DNA from: CALRGL01 sp964374035
Lineage (GTDB): Bacteria > Patescibacteriota > Patescibacteriia > UBA9934 > GWF2-40-263
Assembly (NCBI GenBank): GCA_964374035.1
Contig: CAYJWY010000003.1
Location: forward strand, 1 to 47,356
Length of the DNA stretch: 47,356 nt
Reading direction: 5' to 3'
Numbering within the stretch: position 1 is the stretch's first letter; the number at the start of each line of letters is the position of its first letter. Under the pieces are notes generated by a model. That model was not told the origin of the DNA, made no database searches, and saw nothing but the letters and a program-made list of their open reading frames with translations. This document shows, one piece after another, positions 22,006 to 30,956 of this stretch. The position numbers were made by a program, and so were the translations under genes.

Positions 22006-25000
22006 TTACGGTTTTGCGAGCTTGATGTCGGCGGAAAATCCTCCGGCACCTTTCTTCGCGTCCACGTTGATGGGACGCACTTCTACTTCGAAGTAGCCTG
22101 GTTTTTGAAACACGGCATAGTAATCTCCCGTTCCAAGCAGGAACGCATACTGGCCTTTTGAATCGCTCACCTGCATATCCAGAAGCTTGTTGTATTTTGG
22201 CTCGAAGATACGAGCGACAACTTGGCTAAGCGGACGGTTTGTTGTGGAATCGTAGACGATGCCCCAACGTTTTGGTTTCATCGGTTTCGCGAGTCGTTGC
22301 GCAAGGGCGTATACGACAACCTGGACGCCGATCATTGAGACCGCAAGCATGCTTGGTCTCACAATGGCAACCGCGATGGACGTCGTCACACCTGTCAAAG
22401 CAACAACGTTTTGAATCACGCGCATGCGGCGTTTCCACACAACTCGCATAGGCGTTAGTTCTTTGGAAGGATCTTGTGGAGCCATCGGAATATTCGGAGT
22501 GATAATCGTGTTGACCTCATTCACCGCAATTGGCTCACCATGATAGAGATCAAGATAATCTCCGTCTTCCTTCAGATCCATGAGCGACGTCGCTGGATAG
22601 ACGAAGGCTCGCTTTGTAACAACAATCTTGTACTGTCCCGGTTCAGCCGGGAAGAAGAACCGACCGGCCTTGTCCGTGACACGACTTTTCACGAGTTGGC
22701 CAAGACCGTTTGGTTTGTTTGCGTCGTGACGGTAGAGACGTACGACAGCGAGATCCACCGGAGTTTTCGTGTTTGCATTGTAGACGACTCCAAAGTCCTT
22801 GCGTTTTTTGCGCCCAAAAAATATGAGGGGCGCTGTAAAAAGATAGTGCAAGAAAGGAATGAAGTTGAATGCAACAGAGAGAACAGCCACACTTGCCCCT
22901 GCAGTGACAACAAGTGTGGGAAGAGCAATGTCGGCCGTTGTTTGCACGGCCGGATTTTCTCGAATGCTCTCAAGCGCCATCGCGACAGCTTCAAGAGCGG
23001 GAACGTCGAAGGAACGAAGAAGCGTCGCTTGATGTTCCGGTTTGACCTTTGGTTCTTTTGCAGGTTGTTCCTCTTCACGAGGATACACGGTTAAAGGAAC
23101 GTTCGCGTTGACGATATTACTCGTCGCGGCGATTACTTTGCTTTCGTACTCACGAAAGCCCCGTGCTGTTATGCGCAGAACATAAAGATCGTTTGGAACA
23201 TAGAACGCATACGAGCCGTCCTCAGCGGTTTGCGGATTGTTCTGACCGTATGGGGATCCATCCCACGCGACAAGATCACCGAGAACCTGCTGAAACAATT
23301 TAACCTGAGCCCCGTTCACGCGCACTTCTTCGCCATCGATGTTCCCAAACACGAAGCCGCGATCGACTACGCGCAGGATAGAAGAAACACGCTCCTCACT
23401 GAGATCTTTGTAGACCGCCGTGATTTCGAACGGATAGGAGGAGACCTCGGACGGAGTAAGAATATCCGTCTCATAACCAGTCGCGTCCTTATTAAGACGC
23501 ATCAAGTAAGCCTGATCACCGATCTGAACCGTGACAAATTCTCGATCTGCCTTGAACTCGCTTGCGGGCACCCAAATCCGCAATGGTTCACCTGCGAGCA
23601 CGTCGAATGTTCCAAACGTACTGCGGGTTAGCAGAATCGATCTGGCCACAAACAGTGAGACGTCGGAAAGATCGAGTTTTCCTGTTTCCACCGCACCCAA
23701 CGGGGAAACCGGAGCAATTTCGTCTTCCCTCACTCCAGGTTGAGCCTCCCGCGGCTCACCTGGAATCTCAGGTTCCTGTGGTCTTTCGACCGGTTGTTGT
23801 TGCCGTTGTACTGGTACAACGGGAACATCGGCTGGCCTCTCATCTTCTGGCGCTTTAGGTGCACCCGAACCTAACGCACCAGAAGAGAATTGCCCGGCAA
23901 GGTCACGCGCGAACACGCCGTAGTAATACGTCGTGCCGTTTGTCAGACCGTTATGGATAAAACTGTTTGCAAGACCGTTGAAAACGGTCGCACAATCCGG
24001 ATCTACAATGGAATCCGGCAACGCATTTGGACACATGATCACGCGAATACTCGCGAGATCCACATCAGGCGGATTCACCCACGAGAGGGTGAGCTGTGCG
24101 TTGCCCTCGGCAATGAGAAGTCCACCAACGTTTGCTGGCGGCGCATCGACGACTGTTGTGAATGTTTGGTCACCACTCGTCCCCAAGTTTGTTGACGCGT
24201 CGGTCGATTTCACACGAAAGTGATACAACGTTCCAGTTGCAAGACCAACAAGCACACGCTCATGGTTGAGCACGAGTCCATTGTCCGTTGAGGTCAGACC
24301 ATAGGCAACGGTTGTTCCGTACTCAATAACGGAACTTGCCGGCTCGTTTGTTGTCCAGGAAATCTTCGCGGATGTTGTTGTAAGATTTGAAACAACGATT
24401 CCGAAAATTTCCGGAGCTGTTTGATCAAGCGTGGTAAACGTGAATGTTCCGGACGTGGAAGTGTTGTTGTCGAAATCCGTGGAACGTACACGAAAGAAAT
24501 AACGACAACCCTCGCACAGTCCATTCAAGGTCACGCTGTGTCCCATGACAAAGATCGCGCCGGAAACTGTTGCGATCTCAAACGCGGGAGTCAATCCGTA
24601 GTCGACCGCACTGTTTGCCGGTTCATTCGTGTTCCACGTCAGCGTCGCTCCTGTGGTTGTGAGATTGGAAACAAGAACATTCGAGATAATCGGAGCGGTA
24701 ACATCACCGGGCACCGGAGCGCCGCCACCACCTCCACCACCTCCGCCACCGGTGACCGGAACCGTTGCCGTGACGCCAACGGGACCGTCAAGATCGATGG
24801 GATAAGCAATCGAACCGGAATCACCAAATGTTCCCGCTATTGAAAGGTAGTAGGTTCCTCTGGTTGCCGGATTGGTGATACGCAGTGCACCTACACCAGA
24901 AAATGTTGCGTTCGTTCCGATTTCGATCGTGACCTGCGATCCCCCTGCGATGGCCCCACCATCACCGGCACAAATCGTAATGGTAAACGTCGAACCCATG

Positions 25001-25326
25001 ACGCCAACACTCGCCTTTTCCGCACCTGAGCAATCTGCGGCTGTCGTCAAATCAACCCCATCGTCAGCGATGTCAACATCATCCTCAGACAACACACCCA
25101 TCGTAAATAAACTTGAAAAGGTAAGGGAAATGGTTTGTCCCTCACCAACACCTGAAGGAGTTGTAAAGATCACTTGGTGATTTGCCTGAGTACCTACGAC
25201 ATTGGAGGTCGTATAGTCATTTGCCTGCGTCAATGTGGACGCAAGCGCCGGCAAAGCCACAACAGAGGCCGTCAGAATGACCGCCGCTAATGTTGCTTTG
25301 CAAATGAGTCTGATAATGGTCCCCAC
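22006..25326 (-). CDS. Multidomain surface protein with fibronectin type III and carboxypeptidase-regulatory-like domains
   Basis: This 1106-aa protein has a signal peptide, then an N-terminal beta domain (to ~190). A ten-glycine linker leads to three FN3-like domains (APIISNVLVSNLTTTGATLT; APEIFGIVVSNLTTTSAKIS; PPANVGGLLIAEGNAQLTLS). A Pro/Gln/Glu-rich spacer is followed by beta-sandwich CarboxypepD_reg-like domains (GFVFGNIDGEEV; DFGVVYNANTKTPVDLAVVR; WGIVYDSTTNRPLSQV). Two hydrophobic regions around 800 and 1000 probably anchor it in the membrane. A role as structural or adhesive scaffold is inferred. It is the third gene of a four-gene operon, 8 bp after 25335-26219. Confidence 0.8.
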   Translation of the reverse strand: MGTIIRLICKATLAAVILTASVVALPALASTLTQANDYTTSNVVGTQANHQVIFTTPSGVGEGQTISLTFSSLFTMGVLSEDDVDIADDGVDLTTAADCSGAEKASVGVMGSTFTITICAGDGGAIAGGSQVTIEIGTNATFSGVGALRITNPATRGTYYLSIAGTFGDSGSIAYPIDLDGPVGVTATVPVTGGGGGGGGGGAPVPGDVTAPIISNVLVSNLTTTGATLTWNTNEPANSAVDYGLTPAFEIATVSGAIFVMGHSVTLNGLCEGCRYFFRVRSTDFDNNTSTSGTFTFTTLDQTAPEIFGIVVSNLTTTSAKISWTTNEPASSVIEYGTTVAYGLTSTDNGLVLNHERVLVGLATGTLYHFRVKSTDASTNLGTSGDQTFTTVVDAPPANVGGLLIAEGNAQLTLSWVNPPDVDLASIRVIMCPNALPDSIVDPDCATVFNGLANSFIHNGLTNGTTYYYGVFARDLAGQFSSGALGSGAPKAPEDERPADVPVVPVQRQQQPVERPQEPEIPGEPREAQPGVREDEIAPVSPLGAVETGKLDLSDVSLFVARSILLTRSTFGTFDVLAGEPLRIWVPASEFKADREFVTVQIGDQAYLMRLNKDATGYETDILTPSEVSSYPFEITAVYKDLSEERVSSILRVVDRGFVFGNIDGEEVRVNGAQVKLFQQVLGDLVAWDGSPYGQNNPQTAEDGSYAFYVPNDLYVLRITARGFREYESKVIAATSNIVNANVPLTVYPREEEQPAKEPKVKPEHQATLLRSFDVPALEAVAMALESIRENPAVQTTADIALPTLVVTAGASVAVLSVAFNFIPFLHYLFTAPLIFFGRKKRKDFGVVYNANTKTPVDLAVVRLYRHDANKPNGLGQLVKSRVTDKAGRFFFPAEPGQYKIVVTKRAFVYPATSLMDLKEDGDYLDLYHGEPIAVNEVNTIITPNIPMAPQDPSKELTPMRVVWKRRMRVIQNVVALTGVTTSIAVAIVRPSMLAVSMIGVQVVVYALAQRLAKPMKPKRWGIVYDSTTNRPLSQVVARIFEPKYNKLLDMQVSDSKGQYAFLLGTGDYYAVFQKPGYFEVEVRPINVDAKKGAGGFSADIKLAKP

Positions 25327-25334
25327 ACATGTTT

Positions 25335-26219
25335 TTAAGAACGTCTTAATCGCTTATAAGCCACCGCAATGAAACCCATCAACACAAGGATTGCCGCACC
25401 CATAGAAAAGGAGAAAAGCCAGAGTGTCTGAACCTCGACCAAGTCGGCCCCACCACCGTATCCAAGTCTGAGTTCTGCCTTCATGGGACCCAGAGCAAAC
25501 AACGCCCGGCGATCTCGAATCTCAACCAAGAATGTGCGTGTGGAAGCAGGAAGCACACGACTCTGCGCCTCGTTTGCGTCAACCGTGAGAAGGTTTCGTC
25601 CCAGCACGTCAGTGAAACGGATCGTTCCCTGAGGTTGGATATGTACATTGCCCTGATTTTGGACACGATACTGATACGTGCCATTGAATGAGGAAACGAC
25701 GTTGCCAAACATCTTGGATGTGAAGTCCACAAGTACCGCGCTTATGCGCGTCTCACCCTTTACACTGAGCAGGACGAGCGATGCGGTTTTCGACTCGACA
25801 ATGGCACCGTTTGTGGCAACGATCTCTGAGGGCGCACTCGATACTGTGACAGCGGCGTAGTGTCCACCTGAAACAGCGTCGAGGGGAACGGTGATTTTGA
25901 AGGGGACATCAACACTGCTACGAGCCGGAACACGAATCTCCATGACAGGAAATGAAATCCACTCGGGAAGACCCTTATGATCTTCATCATAAGGAATAAA
26001 CTCCGGCGATGAGGCCTCATCTGAAGCCTTGAACTTCAGGGTGCCCATGTAATAGATCTGTTCCGCCGCCTCTGTGTTAATGACTTTGACACTTGCCTCC
26101 ACGACCTCGCCGCGCGACGCTTCAAATTCTTGAAGCGAAGGAGCAAGCGATGCCGCCTGAGCCGTGCCAGCCATGAGGACAAAGGCCGCAAAACAGTATG
26201 TAAGAATCGAATGTTTCAT
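25335..26219 (-). CDS. Anchored DUF916-like (WxL-interacting/pilus chaperone-type) protein
   Basis: This 294-aa protein has a signal peptide ending AGTAQA, a beta-sandwich region starting SLAPSLQEFEASRGEVVEAS with VPARSSVDVPFKITVPLDAV and GGHYAAVTVSS, and one C-terminal membrane helix (LFSFSMGAAILVLMGFIAVA) followed by KRLRRS. This architecture resembles DUF916 proteins that hold surface proteins at the envelope. The ATG at 26219 is 1 bp after the stop of the preceding gene; the open frame further upstream overlaps that gene and is not needed. It may assemble or anchor the secreted products of this operon. Confidence 0.7.
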   Translation of the reverse strand: MKHSILTYCFAAFVLMAGTAQAASLAPSLQEFEASRGEVVEASVKVINTEAAEQIYYMGTLKFKASDEASSPEFIPYDEDHKGLPEWISFPVMEIRVPARSSVDVPFKITVPLDAVSGGHYAAVTVSSAPSEIVATNGAIVESKTASLVLLSVKGETRISAVLVDFTSKMFGNVVSSFNGTYQYRVQNQGNVHIQPQGTIRFTDVLGRNLLTVDANEAQSRVLPASTRTFLVEIRDRRALFALGPMKAELRLGYGGGADLVEVQTLWLFSFSMGAAILVLMGFIAVAYKRLRRS

Positions 26220-26220
26220 A

Positions 26221-27126
26221 TCAGAAGTTGCCTGACGCGATGAACGTGAGCGTTTGGCCGTACGCTCCAGCCGGTGTTCCAGCACTCATAGCCGCCTTGA
26301 GCGTGAGAAACGAACGCTGATTAAAGGAAGCGCTGGATGAGGTTACAATGCTCTGCGCCGCACTTGTGATTGCTGTGTCTTGCGTATCAAATGTGCTGGT
26401 TGCGACTGTTGTGTCCGACGATCGTGCACCATATTCCTCGGATCCTGCTGTCACAGCCCCATCAGTGACGCCGTCGATTGTTTCGACCCCATCAGTCAAT
26501 CCCCCGCTTTGCATGACCTGGATAACATATCCTGCTGAATTTTCAGCCGTGACCTGAAAGGAAATCACACTGGTTGCCACAGATGTCGCGCTTAGCGTTC
26601 CAAGCGCAGATGTCGCTCCACTCATGCGATAGACATAGTCGTTTGTCCCATCAACGATAGGACTGACTCCGGCGGTTACCAACTCATCTATTGTGAGTGA
26701 ATTCACACCAATTGCCGTAATCCTTCCAACCCCTGCCACTTGTCCAATTCCGCGATCCTGAACGAGGACGACGTAGTCGTTGACAGAAAATCCGGCTGTG
26801 TTGGAAGAAATGACGTTGGGAACAAAGGCAGTCACAGCTGTTTGCGATGTTGCATCCTGAACGAATAGGTCAAAGGTAATGATCTCGTCAAAGATTCCGC
26901 TTCGATACCCACTGTCCAAACGATAGGACGCACTGGAAGTCCTAGAACCAGCCGACTGATCCACGGTATCTCGCAGGCCAAAACTAGCCGAGCTCGAGAT
27001 ATCTGAACCCCCAGCAGAAATCGAGTCCCACCTAATTTGAAAATTTGTTGAGGTCATTTGAGCATGAGAGAACCCCACACTTAAAAAAATCCCCACAAAT
27101 GCCACTGCCATTACTTTCACGTACAT
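26221..27126 (-). CDS. Secreted beta-rich protein, first gene of surface operon
   Basis: This 301-aa protein starts MYVKVMAVAFVGIFLSVGFS with cleavage near HAQ. The mature part is Ser/Thr/Ala/Val-rich. It has SSASFGLRDTVDQSAGSRTS near the N-terminus and ends in GQTLTFIASGNF, a C-terminal beta strand common to secreted surface proteins. The start at 27126 has AGGG upstream and sits 18 bp after the promoter's -10 box. It is probably a surface-layer or fibre subunit handled by the DUF916-like protein encoded next; the function is inferred from context. Confidence 0.65.
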   Translation of the reverse strand: MYVKVMAVAFVGIFLSVGFSHAQMTSTNFQIRWDSISAGGSDISSSASFGLRDTVDQSAGSRTSSASYRLDSGYRSGIFDEIITFDLFVQDATSQTAVTAFVPNVISSNTAGFSVNDYVVLVQDRGIGQVAGVGRITAIGVNSLTIDELVTAGVSPIVDGTNDYVYRMSGATSALGTLSATSVATSVISFQVTAENSAGYVIQVMQSGGLTDGVETIDGVTDGAVTAGSEEYGARSSDTTVATSTFDTQDTAITSAAQSIVTSSSASFNQRSFLTLKAAMSAGTPAGAYGQTLTFIASGNF

Positions 27127-27143
27127 ATCATTCCCTAGAAAAC

Positions 27144-27172
27144 AGTGTATCATGAACAAAAATTGTAGTCAA
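27144..27172 (-). promoter_or_regulatory. Promoter of the surface operon
   Basis: TTGACT (27167-27172) and TACACT (27144-27149) on the minus strand with 17-bp spacing. Confidence 0.65.
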
Positions 27173-27220
27173 GCTATTATTTAGCTAACTTAAGCCAAAT
27201 AGTTGTCCACAGTTGACATA

Positions 27221-27337
27221 AAAACGTCGAAATTTGACATAAAATCGACGTTTTCATCAAAAAATTCACTTTTTTGTCGAAATCTGATGTTTTGTCTACA
27301 CCAATGTAGACAAAAACACACTTTCGTGTGTGTTTTT
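27221..27337. other. Three consecutive palindromes between operons
   Basis: AAAACGTCGA/TCGACGTTTT (27221-27254), TTTTGTCTACA-CCAA-TGTAGACAAAA (27290-27315) and AAAAACACAC-TTTC-GTGTGTGTTTTT (27312-27337). The last is a good bidirectional terminator. The first two contain TTGACATAAAA twice and could be regulator sites for the surface operon promoter. Confidence 0.6.
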
Positions 27338-27397
27338 GTGCTAGATGTAACTACTTAGTGTATTGGAACTGAATTCACCTTCTCTCTGGCAAATCCA

Positions 27398-27763
27398 TTA
27401 TATCTTCTGTTCAATAATATACTCATTTCCATCTCTATCAGAGATTATCGCCTCCTTCCAGCCCCAGGATTTTGTTTCGATTGTTGAAACCAAATTTGCG
27501 CCTAAATCAGACGCTTTTTTCATAAAATCTTCCAGGTTTTCTACTTGAAAGGAGATGTGTTTCCGTCCTCCAATGTATCTTTTTGCCCAATCTTTTGTGC
27601 GATATTCAGCATTTTCCTCAATATTGAACTCGAAACCATCGAGCTCTGCTGACGCAAATGGCGGTCTGAACTCATTAAAGGTCATGCCAAGAATTTTTTC
27701 ATAAAAATGCTTTGACTTTTCTAAACTTGTTACTCCAATCAAGAATGAAGATATTTTTACCAT
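27398..27763 (-). CDS. VOC (glyoxalase/dioxygenase-fold) family protein
   Basis: This 121-aa protein has the paired beta-alpha-beta-beta-beta halves of the vicinal-oxygen-chelate fold: VKISSFLIGVTSLEKSKHFY ... LGMTFNEF, then HISFQVENLEDFMKKASDLG and AIISDRDGNEYIIEQ. The His and the final Glu are the usual metal ligand positions. VOC proteins include glyoxalase I and resistance proteins, and the substrate cannot be told. It lies just after tRNA-Ala on the same strand and is AT-rich compared with its neighbours. Confidence 0.8.
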   Translation of the reverse strand: MVKISSFLIGVTSLEKSKHFYEKILGMTFNEFRPPFASAELDGFEFNIEENAEYRTKDWAKRYIGGRKHISFQVENLEDFMKKASDLGANLVSTIETKSWGWKEAIISDRDGNEYIIEQKI

Positions 27764-27779
27764 AAATTCTTTTTTTGCT

Positions 27780-27855
27780 TGGTGGACCTTGGCGGATTCG
27801 AACCGCCGACCTTCGCAATGCGAATGCGACGCTCTACCAACTGAGCTAAAGGCCC
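27780..27855 (-). tRNA. tRNA-Ala (CGC)
   Basis: Acceptor GGGCCTT/AAGGTCC with encoded CCA, anticodon arm TCGCA-TTCGCAT-TGCGA (anticodon CGC) and T-loop TTCGAAT. It lies 72 bp downstream of tRNA-Arg(CCT), so the two are probably co-transcribed. Confidence 0.95.
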
Positions 27856-27927
27856 CCTATGTTTCGGCAGAAACTCTCCTCAGTTTCGGACGGAACGACT
27901 AATAATTGATGACACGGACTCGCAGTT

Positions 27928-28003
27928 TGGTACCCCCGCGAGGACTTGAACCTCGATCGACGGCTTAGGAAGCCGCAGCTCTATCCAGTTGAGCTACAGG
28001 AGC
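27928..28003 (-). tRNA. tRNA-Arg (CCT)
   Basis: Acceptor GCTCCTG/CGGGGGT (with G-U pairs), discriminator A and encoded CCA. The anticodon arm GCGGC-TTCCTAA-GCCGT reads CCT, and the T-loop is TTCAAGT. Confidence 0.94.
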
Positions 28004-28027
28004 ATCTGTGATTATGATATAATAAGC

Positions 28028-28302
28028 GAATTCATTGTGTGTTATCCCGTATCTTCTCTTAATTTACGAACAAACAAGATTTCATCGTTGTCTGTCATCC
28101 TGAGTGCATCCGAAGGATCTCTTGTGACAAAGACGTTGATGAAATCGAGAGATCCTTCTGGTGCACTCAGAATGACGAATGGAAACTCGTTGGTGTCTGT
28201 CATCCTGAGTGCATCCGAAGGATCTCTTGTGATGAAACGTTGATAAAATCCAAAGATCCTTCGGGTGCACTCAGGATGACGAATGGAAACTCGCTATGGG
28301 TT
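28028..28302. repeat. MITE-like element, inverted copy with tandem core
   Basis: It begins GAATTCATTGTGTGTTATCC, runs through AACAAACAAGATTTCATCG, and has two palindromic cores CATCCTGAGTGCATCCGAAG ... CTTCGGGTGCACTCAGGATG. It ends GAATGGAAACTCGCTATGGG. The same ends in opposite orientation delimit 39958-40128. Confidence 0.88.
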
Positions 28303-28346
28303 CAACCTGAAATATCATACGTTTCTTTGAAACCTGCGTCAAAATT

Positions 28347-29465
28347 ATGACCCTAGAACTCTTTCTCTCAATCGCGCTAATTTTTCTTGTTCTGATTATT
28401 GTTTACCTGGTCACGAAACAGCCAAAACAGCAATCATTCGATCAAACACAATTACAACAGATGATAAGTGACATGCGTAGGGAGCTTCAGCAGTCCGGGA
28501 ATGACCAAAGAAGGGAAGTTCACGAACGTCTCGATCTTATGCACAACCGACTCGTGCAGAATCTTACAGATTCATCCTCAACAATGCAGAAGCACTTTGC
28601 GAATACATCGACGATTATTAATGACGTAACCCAACGTTTGACTACACTAGACTTGACAAACAAACAAATCCTCAGCTATTCGGACCAGCTACAAAATTTG
28701 GAAAACATCCTCAAGAACCCAAAACAACGGGGAATCCTCGGGGAGTACTGGCTTGACTCACTTCTAAACCAGGTTCTGGCTCCTGGTCAGTATCAAATGC
28801 AGTACGAGCTTGGTTTCGACGAAAAAAACGGTCAGAAACTGATTCCTGACTCCGTCATCTTCATTCGAGATATGTTGATACCTATTGACGCAAAATTTTC
28901 GCTAGAGAACTACAACAGAATTTCCCAAGAATCCGACCCAACAAAACGTGAAGAACTGGAAAAGCTCTTTAAGAGCGATGTAAAATTAAGAATCGATGAA
29001 ACATCAAAGTACATCCGACCTGAAATGGGAACAACAAACTTCGCCTTCATGTTCATCCCAGCCGAGGGTGTCTATCATAATCTCATTCTCGCTGACGTTG
29101 GCGGTGCAAAGGTAAATTCAGTGAACCTTATCGAGTATGCCTTTAAAAAGGGGGTTATGATTGTATCGCCGACATCGTTCTACGCCTATCTTCAAACCGT
29201 CATTCTTGGACTCAAGGCCTTGAAAATTGAGGAGTCAGTTAAGGAAATCCAAAAATATGCGGAAAATCTTATGCGCCACCTACGCGCCTACGAAGATCAT
29301 CACAGTCGAGTCGGGAAACATCTTGAAACAACGGTTCGTGCCTATACCGCATCCACGTCCGAACTAAAAAAAATCGACAAGGACATCTATAAAATCACGG
29401 AGGGAGTCGTGGGAGGTGAGCTCGAAGCAATTGAGATTGCCCCGGTTGTGGAAGAGGAGCCTTGA
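28347..29465 (+). CDS. rmuC: DNA recombination protein RmuC
   Basis: RmuC family (372 aa), linked to limiting inversions and recombination at repeats. An N-terminal membrane helix (LELFLSIALIFLVLIIVYLV) is followed by a coiled-coil region to ~residue 130. The RmuC nuclease-like domain contains RGILGEYWLDSLLNQVL, LIPDSVIFI, MLIPIDAKFSLENY and FAFMFIPAEGVYHNL. A Glu-rich tail ends it. The start lies just after the MITE-like element. In a genome so rich in inverted repeats, a protein that limits such recombination is a fitting presence, though this is only inference. Confidence 0.93.
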   Translation: MTLELFLSIALIFLVLIIVYLVTKQPKQQSFDQTQLQQMISDMRRELQQSGNDQRREVHERLDLMHNRLVQNLTDSSSTMQKHFANTSTIINDVTQRLTTLDLTNKQILSYSDQLQNLENILKNPKQRGILGEYWLDSLLNQVLAPGQYQMQYELGFDEKNGQKLIPDSVIFIRDMLIPIDAKFSLENYNRISQESDPTKREELEKLFKSDVKLRIDETSKYIRPEMGTTNFAFMFIPAEGVYHNLILADVGGAKVNSVNLIEYAFKKGVMIVSPTSFYAYLQTVILGLKALKIEESVKEIQKYAENLMRHLRAYEDHHSRVGKHLETTVRAYTASTSELKKIDKDIYKITEGVVGGELEAIEIAPVVEEEP

Positions 29466-29488
29466 GCGCACGGACCTGAGCTACCTGA

Positions 29489-29516
29489 TTGACAGATATC
29501 ACTATTGCTCTATACT
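29489..29516 (+). promoter_or_regulatory. Promoter of rpsT
   Basis: TTGACA (29489-29494) and TATACT (29511-29516) with 16-bp spacing, 34 bp before the rpsT start. Confidence 0.75.
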
Positions 29517-29550
29517 TAGCTGGAATTGACTAATCGATCAAACGAATTCT

Positions 29551-29820
29551 ATGCCAAATTTGGCAAACGCAAAAAAAGCGCTTCGACAAGCTGACAAACG
29601 AGCTGAGCGCAATAAGACGATCCAGGCTGAAATCAAATCGTTGAGGATCAAGCTTCGAAAGGCGCTTGAATCCAAGTTGGTGGATCAGGCTCTTGAAACA
29701 GCCAAACTTGTTTCAAAAAAGCTCGACAAGGCTGCGCAGAAAAACGTTTTTAAAAAGAATACCGTGGCACGTCTGAAGTCTCGCATCATGCTGAAGGTCA
29801 ACGCGTTGAAGAAGGCGTAA
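29551..29820 (+). CDS. rpsT: 30S ribosomal protein bS20
   Basis: S20 (89 aa), a basic helical protein binding 16S rRNA near its 5' and 3' domains. It starts MPNLANAKKALRQADKRAER and ends with the KNTVARLKSRIMLKVNALKK region. It is monocistronic, with its own promoter and terminator. Confidence 0.94.
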   Translation: MPNLANAKKALRQADKRAERNKTIQAEIKSLRIKLRKALESKLVDQALETAKLVSKKLDKAAQKNVFKKNTVARLKSRIMLKVNALKKA

Positions 29821-29823
29821 TCA

Positions 29824-29864
29824 AAAATAGTCCCTACTCTCACAAGAGAAGGGCTATTTTGTTT
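29824..29864 (+). terminator. Terminator of rpsT
   Basis: AAAATAGTCCCT ... CTCT-CACA-AGAG ... AGGGCTATTTT, followed by GTTTCTTT. Confidence 0.85.
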
Positions 29865-29886
29865 CTTTGTCGGCCGTATCCGTCTT

Positions 29887-29953
29887 GTGGCCGCAGGCCT
29901 GGGCGTGTACGGAGTGAGTAGAGATCCGCGCAGGCTAAAGCCTGCGGCTACCA
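29887..29953. repeat. GTAGCCGCAGGC palindromic repeat
   Basis: GTGGCCGCAGGCCTGGGCG ... CGCGCAGGCTAAAGCCTGCG GCTACCA. Same family as 2722-2823 and the polA insert, here between the converging rpsT and holA. Confidence 0.85.
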
Positions 29954-29968
29954 AGAGGACAAAAATAA

Positions 29969-30946
29969 TCATTGTGACACAAGCGAATCAGTGACAAGGT
30001 CAACCGCGAGATCTGCCTTCACGCGTCCGGATTTCAGCTTGTGATCGAAATCAAAAAGTAAATCATGAACCATACGTAAATCGTCGAAACGGAAGCCTCG
30101 AGCTTGTTCGAGCGCTTTTTGTGCAGTAAACGGAGGAACTCCCAGTGTTTGCGCTAATTCGTGCTTGCTCGCACGTGGATTCTCGTTAAGCATGCTTCGT
30201 GCACTGATCAGCAGGCGCACCTGTCGACCCAGCATCGTTAACAAATAATGATCATTCGCTCCAGACCAACGCTCTTCCTGCAACAATTGAATCGCTCGCG
30301 ACGTCTGCTTCTTTGATATTGCATCCATCAGCTCAAAAATCTTATTTTCAAAGTTTGCGTGCACTAAATCGTCTACCATCTCAAGGGTAATCGAATGCCC
30401 GTTTGCAAAGGCAATCAGCTTATCGATCTCGTTACTCATCTGCCACAGCTCTGAACCAACGCGCTCGACGAGACCACGAACCGCTGGCTGATCGATCGTT
30501 CCTTGCATTTCTTTCACACGATCAAGAACCCATTGACTCAACTGCGAATCATCCAGAGAAGGGAACGGATACCTATGCACATCACTCATCTTTGAAAACT
30601 CAGCAAATAACGGCTTCTTCTCAAGAATCTTCGACTCCGTCGTCTCCCACAGTACGGCAATCGTTGAGTCAGGCATACGTTTGAACCCATCAACCCACAC
30701 ATCCATGTCCGCTTTCTTCGTCGAGCCAACCAAGTCGCGCACCAAAACCATGCGTTTCGTCCCAAGAAACGGATACGAACACACGGACTGCAAAATATCA
30801 CCAGCGTCATGTTTGGACGAGCCCTCGGCAGGGAAGGTCTGCGTATTCATTCCCGTAACATCAAACTTCTCGGCAAAGGCATTGCGCATTCGTTTCACCT
30901 TCTGTGTCACACGAAACCCGTCGTCGCCGTAGATCAGGATGAGCAT
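29969..30946 (-). CDS. holA: DNA polymerase III delta subunit
   Basis: HolA (325 aa) is the clamp-loader subunit that opens the sliding clamp. The N-terminal Rossmann-like part is LILIYGDDGFRVTQKVKRM with FLGTKRMVLVRDLVGSTKK. The AAA+ lid region contains VERVGSELWQMSNEIDKLIA. The collar domain has RAIQLLQEERWSGANDHYLL, then LLTMLGRQVRLLISARSML. The start lies 10 bp after the polA stop, so polA-holA form an operon. Confidence 0.88.
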   Translation of the reverse strand: MLILIYGDDGFRVTQKVKRMRNAFAEKFDVTGMNTQTFPAEGSSKHDAGDILQSVCSYPFLGTKRMVLVRDLVGSTKKADMDVWVDGFKRMPDSTIAVLWETTESKILEKKPLFAEFSKMSDVHRYPFPSLDDSQLSQWVLDRVKEMQGTIDQPAVRGLVERVGSELWQMSNEIDKLIAFANGHSITLEMVDDLVHANFENKIFELMDAISKKQTSRAIQLLQEERWSGANDHYLLTMLGRQVRLLISARSMLNENPRASKHELAQTLGVPPFTAQKALEQARGFRFDDLRMVHDLLFDFDHKLKSGRVKADLAVDLVTDSLVSQ

Positions 30947-30956
30947 AGTTTGAAAA

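Noticed and set aside
28086..28290. CRISPR-like repeats (also 47140-47350)
   Set aside because: Only two units, palindromic cores of a dispersed element, no constant-length spacers and no cas genes.
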